From Terriglobia bacterium (GTDB taxonomy: Bacteria > Acidobacteriota > Terriglobia > JAIQFV01), in assembly GCA_020073085.1 (NCBI GenBank), contig JAIQFV010000004.1, forward strand, positions 124,001 to 188,000: a stretch of 64,000 nt of DNA. The letters are read 5' to 3'. Below are positions 62,076 to 64,000 of the stretch, in pieces. The translations under genes and the position numbers were made by a program. The notes beneath the pieces were generated by a model that did not search any database, was not told the origin of the DNA, and saw only the letters and a program-made list of their open reading frames with translations. Each line of letters begins with the position of its first letter. Positions within the stretch are counted from its first letter, which is position 1.

Positions 62076-63617
62076 ATGATGGCTTTCGAAACTCTTCATT
62101 CCCCGATGGCATTTCTGAAACAGATGCTGGGCAGCGTTCCCTTCGAGAAGGAATTGCAGGCCTACATGGACTGGTGGGAGCAGGAGGGGAAATTGATTTC
62201 TGCGGCGACGGATCGCTCCGGGACCCCCTGGCTGCGAATGTTTGATCGTTTCGGAGCCCGGGTTGACGAAGTGATTTTCCCGCCCGACTACTGGAGGATG
62301 CTGAGGAAAGGATATGAGGCGGGGGTGTTGTGGCGGGCGTTTGAGGAGCACTCGCTAAAATCGCACTACTCCCTTGGGTTCCTCACCTCTTTTTACGATC
62401 CCGGCATTTATTGTCCGTACATTGTCTCCTTGGCAACTGCAGTCTCCCTTGAGAAGTACGGGGCCGAGGAAGTGAAAGATCGCTTCCTTCCGCCCTTGCT
62501 CCGGCGGGATGGGACAGGCTGGCAAGGTGCGACCTGGATGACCGAGGCCAAAGGAGGTTCGGACTTGGGCGCTACAGTGGAGACGACGGCCCGGCTGGTG
62601 GGGCAGACGTCCTCGTCTGCCCCACGCAGCCCTGACCCGGGAAAGACGGCGAAGGATCAGCCAAGACCATATGGGGAGCGATGGTTTCTAACCGGCGAGA
62701 AGTATTTTTCCAGCAACGTCGGAGCCGAACTGGCTGTGGTCGCCGCTCGACCCGAAGGGGCGCCTCCCGGGGTGCGGGGGCTGGCGCTTTATCTTGTTCC
62801 ACGTTTGCGTGAAGAGGGTGGTCTTAACTATTTTGTACGCCGCATCAAAGACAAGATTGCGACACGGTCCGTCCCCACGGGGGAGGTGGAATTCAAGGAC
62901 AGCGAGGCATTCCTGCTCGGGAAGCCCGAATGGGGAATTTATGAAATTCTGGAAGTCTTGAACCTCTCACGGGTGGCTAATAGCATTGGCAGCGTCGCCC
63001 TGGCGCAGCGGGCGATGGCCGAGGCCCTGGGATTTTCCGAGCAACGCATCGCCTTTGGCAAACCGATTCTCCAGCATCCGCTGCTTCACAAACAGTTCGA
63101 AGACAGGCTCTACGAATTAAAGAAGGCATTTGCCCTGGCCTGGGAGGCGGTCGTGCTTTTGGACGAAGTGTGGCGGGAAAAGGTTCCCTATTCCGACCCC
63201 TATCACCTCTTTCGGCTAATCGCCCACTTGGCAAAATACTGGACTGCCGAGCAGGCCGCTCAAACGGCGAAGTGGGCCATGGAGGTTCACGGGGGAATGG
63301 GGACACTCGCGGAATTTCCGGTCGAACGATGGTTGCGTGAGGCTATGATCCTGGCGATCTGGGAGGGGACCCCCCAGCGTCAGATCCTGGATGGGCTGGA
63401 GGTCATGGAGCGAAAAGGGGCTCACCGATTGCTCTTCAAACACATCCTTCGATTCGCCGATCCCGGGAAGTTGGACGGACTGCAATCTCGCGTCTCAAGC
63501 CATCTGGCGCTTCCTCCCGCAGAGAAGGAGGCCGGGGCGGAGGGGCTTTTCCGCGACCTGGCAGAGTTCACAGCAGAGGCCTTGCTGCGCAAGCTGGAGA
63601 AGAAAGCATCTGGATAG
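62076..63617 (+). CDS. Acyl-CoA dehydrogenase family protein with internal repeat insertion
   Basis: About 513 residues. Family motifs: EVIFPPDYWRML, GATWMTEAKGGSDLGA (flavin/substrate region, residue 150 on), RWFLTGEKYFSSN, YEILEVLNLSRVANSIG and QTAKWAMEVHGGMGTLAE...REAMILAIWEGTPQRQILDG. The start at 62076 is preceded by AAGGTGAGG; GTG 62067 is an alternative. Residues about 175-195 (GQTSSSAPRSPDPGK...) are encoded by a palindromic repeat and interrupt the normally compact region between two conserved motifs. Confidence 0.9.
   Translation: MMAFETLHSPMAFLKQMLGSVPFEKELQAYMDWWEQEGKLISAATDRSGTPWLRMFDRFGARVDEVIFPPDYWRMLRKGYEAGVLWRAFEEHSLKSHYSLGFLTSFYDPGIYCPYIVSLATAVSLEKYGAEEVKDRFLPPLLRRDGTGWQGATWMTEAKGGSDLGATVETTARLVGQTSSSAPRSPDPGKTAKDQPRPYGERWFLTGEKYFSSNVGAELAVVAARPEGAPPGVRGLALYLVPRLREEGGLNYFVRRIKDKIATRSVPTGEVEFKDSEAFLLGKPEWGIYEILEVLNLSRVANSIGSVALAQRAMAEALGFSEQRIAFGKPILQHPLLHKQFEDRLYELKKAFALAWEAVVLLDEVWREKVPYSDPYHLFRLIAHLAKYWTAEQAAQTAKWAMEVHGGMGTLAEFPVERWLREAMILAIWEGTPQRQILDGLEVMERKGAHRLLFKHILRFADPGKLDGLQSRVSSHLALPPAEKEAGAEGLFRDLAEFTAEALLRKLEKKASG
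62598..62625 (+). repeat. Palindromic repeat inside the acyl-CoA dehydrogenase gene
   Basis: GTGGGGCAGACG and CGTCTGCCCCAC form a perfect 12-base inverted repeat with a four-base loop, in frame in the coding sequence. Confidence 0.85.
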
Positions 63618-63656
63618 AAGGAAGAAGTTAGTCCCCACGTTGGCGGAGGTTGAGCC

Positions 63657-63797
63657 ATGTTTCATAAGAGTGCTCCTCTGTTGCTCTCAACGATCCTCGC
63701 CGCTCTCGCATGCCTTTCCACCGCGTCTTGTGGCGCCAAGGATCGAGCCCACACGACCGAAGGGAGGCAGTTGATGGGGATTCACAGGAGGAAATAG
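63657..63797 (+). CDS. Small secreted peptide or lipoprotein, 46 residues
   Basis: Starts MFHKSAPLLLSTILAALACLSTASCGAKD: a signal-peptide-like N-terminus with a cysteine at residue 25 that could be lipidated, followed by about 20 polar residues. GGAGG lies seven bases before the ATG. Unknown function; short length makes it uncertain, but the ribosome-binding site and signal are good. Confidence 0.45.
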   Translation: MFHKSAPLLLSTILAALACLSTASCGAKDRAHTTEGRQLMGIHRRK

Positions 63798-63806
63798 CGC
63801 TTTGTA

Positions 63807-63880
63807 GTGACGACTTCAGTCGTCACACTGGAGTTTGGACATTATAAGTACGTAAGTTGTAGTGACGACTTCAGTCGTCA
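63807..63880. repeat. Two copies of a GTGACGACT/AGTCGTCAC palindrome
   Basis: GTGACGACTTCAGTCGTCAC at 63807-63826 is a perfect nine-base inverted repeat around TC; a second copy (one base short) is at 63862-63880, 55 bases on. Confidence 0.85.
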
Positions 63881-63895
63881 TATACGAGACCGGGA

Positions 63896-64000
63896 TCACA
63901 TATGCAATTCCAGGATATCCCCATCCTCCAACCGATGAGTCCGTTCCACCATCTGGCCATCGAATTTGACGGTCCGTTTTGACCTGGATGAACTCCACAC
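63896..64000 (-). CDS. C-terminal end of a TGS-domain protein (cut by right edge)
   Basis: 34 residues of a minus-strand gene entering from the right, ending KFDGQMVERTHRLEDGDILELHM. This is like the final strand of a TGS domain as in DRG/Obg-type GTPases, where LEDGD is common. The rest lies outside the window, so the family is tentative. Confidence 0.55.
   Translation of the reverse strand: MWSSSRSKRTVKFDGQMVERTHRLEDGDILELHM

Noticed and set aside
63816-63998. 60-codon minus-strand frame at the right edge
   Set aside because: It reads through the palindromic repeats; another frame (63896-64000) gives a TGS-like ending instead.

Overview
The window looks like a chromosomal segment of a Gram-negative, LPS-bearing bacterium with moderately high GC. 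It encodes LptD, a SurA-like chaperone, heptose-pathway enzymes and a DcaP-like porin. The mix also includes an orphan BlaI-type repressor, paired M16 peptidases, zinc-ribbon membrane proteins, an orthocaspase and many short palindromic repeats; together these suggest an Acidobacteriota-like lineage. That placement is an inference from gene content, not from a marker gene. No phage, transposase, plasmid or CRISPR locus was seen.

Left part (1-18,090), almost all minus strand. An acetate/C2 and sugar cluster comes first in transcription order: acetyl-CoA synthetase, an extracellular solute-binding protein, a UgpC/MalK-type ATPase, two permeases and a malate synthase cut by the left edge. Upstream of it lie an oxalate/formate-type MFS carrier, a DcaP-like porin, and a formate dehydrogenase operon fdnG-fdnH-fdnI-fdhE. 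The catalytic subunit is read through an in-frame UGA at 17173-17175, so it is a selenoprotein and not a broken gene. A near-consensus promoter sits about 300 bases upstream of fdnG.

Middle part (18,250-45,760). Divergent from fdn are a small unknown protein and a MobB-like P-loop protein. Then come RqcH/NFACT, an RDD protein, lptD, two small membrane proteins, gatB, a SurA-like chaperone behind a consensus promoter, an S4 RNA-binding protein, a YhaM-like OB-HD protein, a BlaI-type regulator and a catalytic/non-catalytic M16 pair. A seven-gene minus-strand run follows: uvrA, gmhA, an unrecognised conserved protein, a CPBP protease, rfaE2, mfd and a PPIase. It mixes excision repair with heptose synthesis.

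Right part (45,860-64,000), mostly plus strand. Genes include a SWIM-finger/DEDDy nuclease fusion, a methyltransferase, a di-heme cytochrome, moaA, a YyaL-type thioredoxin-domain protein, a large FAD/Fe-S oxidoreductase, a heptose-kinase-like GHMP kinase (minus strand), tRNA-Leu(CAG), a hotdog protein, an APC permease, an orthocaspase and an acyl-CoA dehydrogenase.

The least explained locus is 48,019-48,398. There a promoter-like sequence precedes about 2.5 tandem 118-120 base repeats, each with a conserved stem-loop, and two with a CACCTCCCC motif resembling the anti-Shine-Dalgarno sequence. It may be a tandem small-RNA array. Several repeat families are scattered through the window, and two of them have apparently inserted in frame into enzyme genes.
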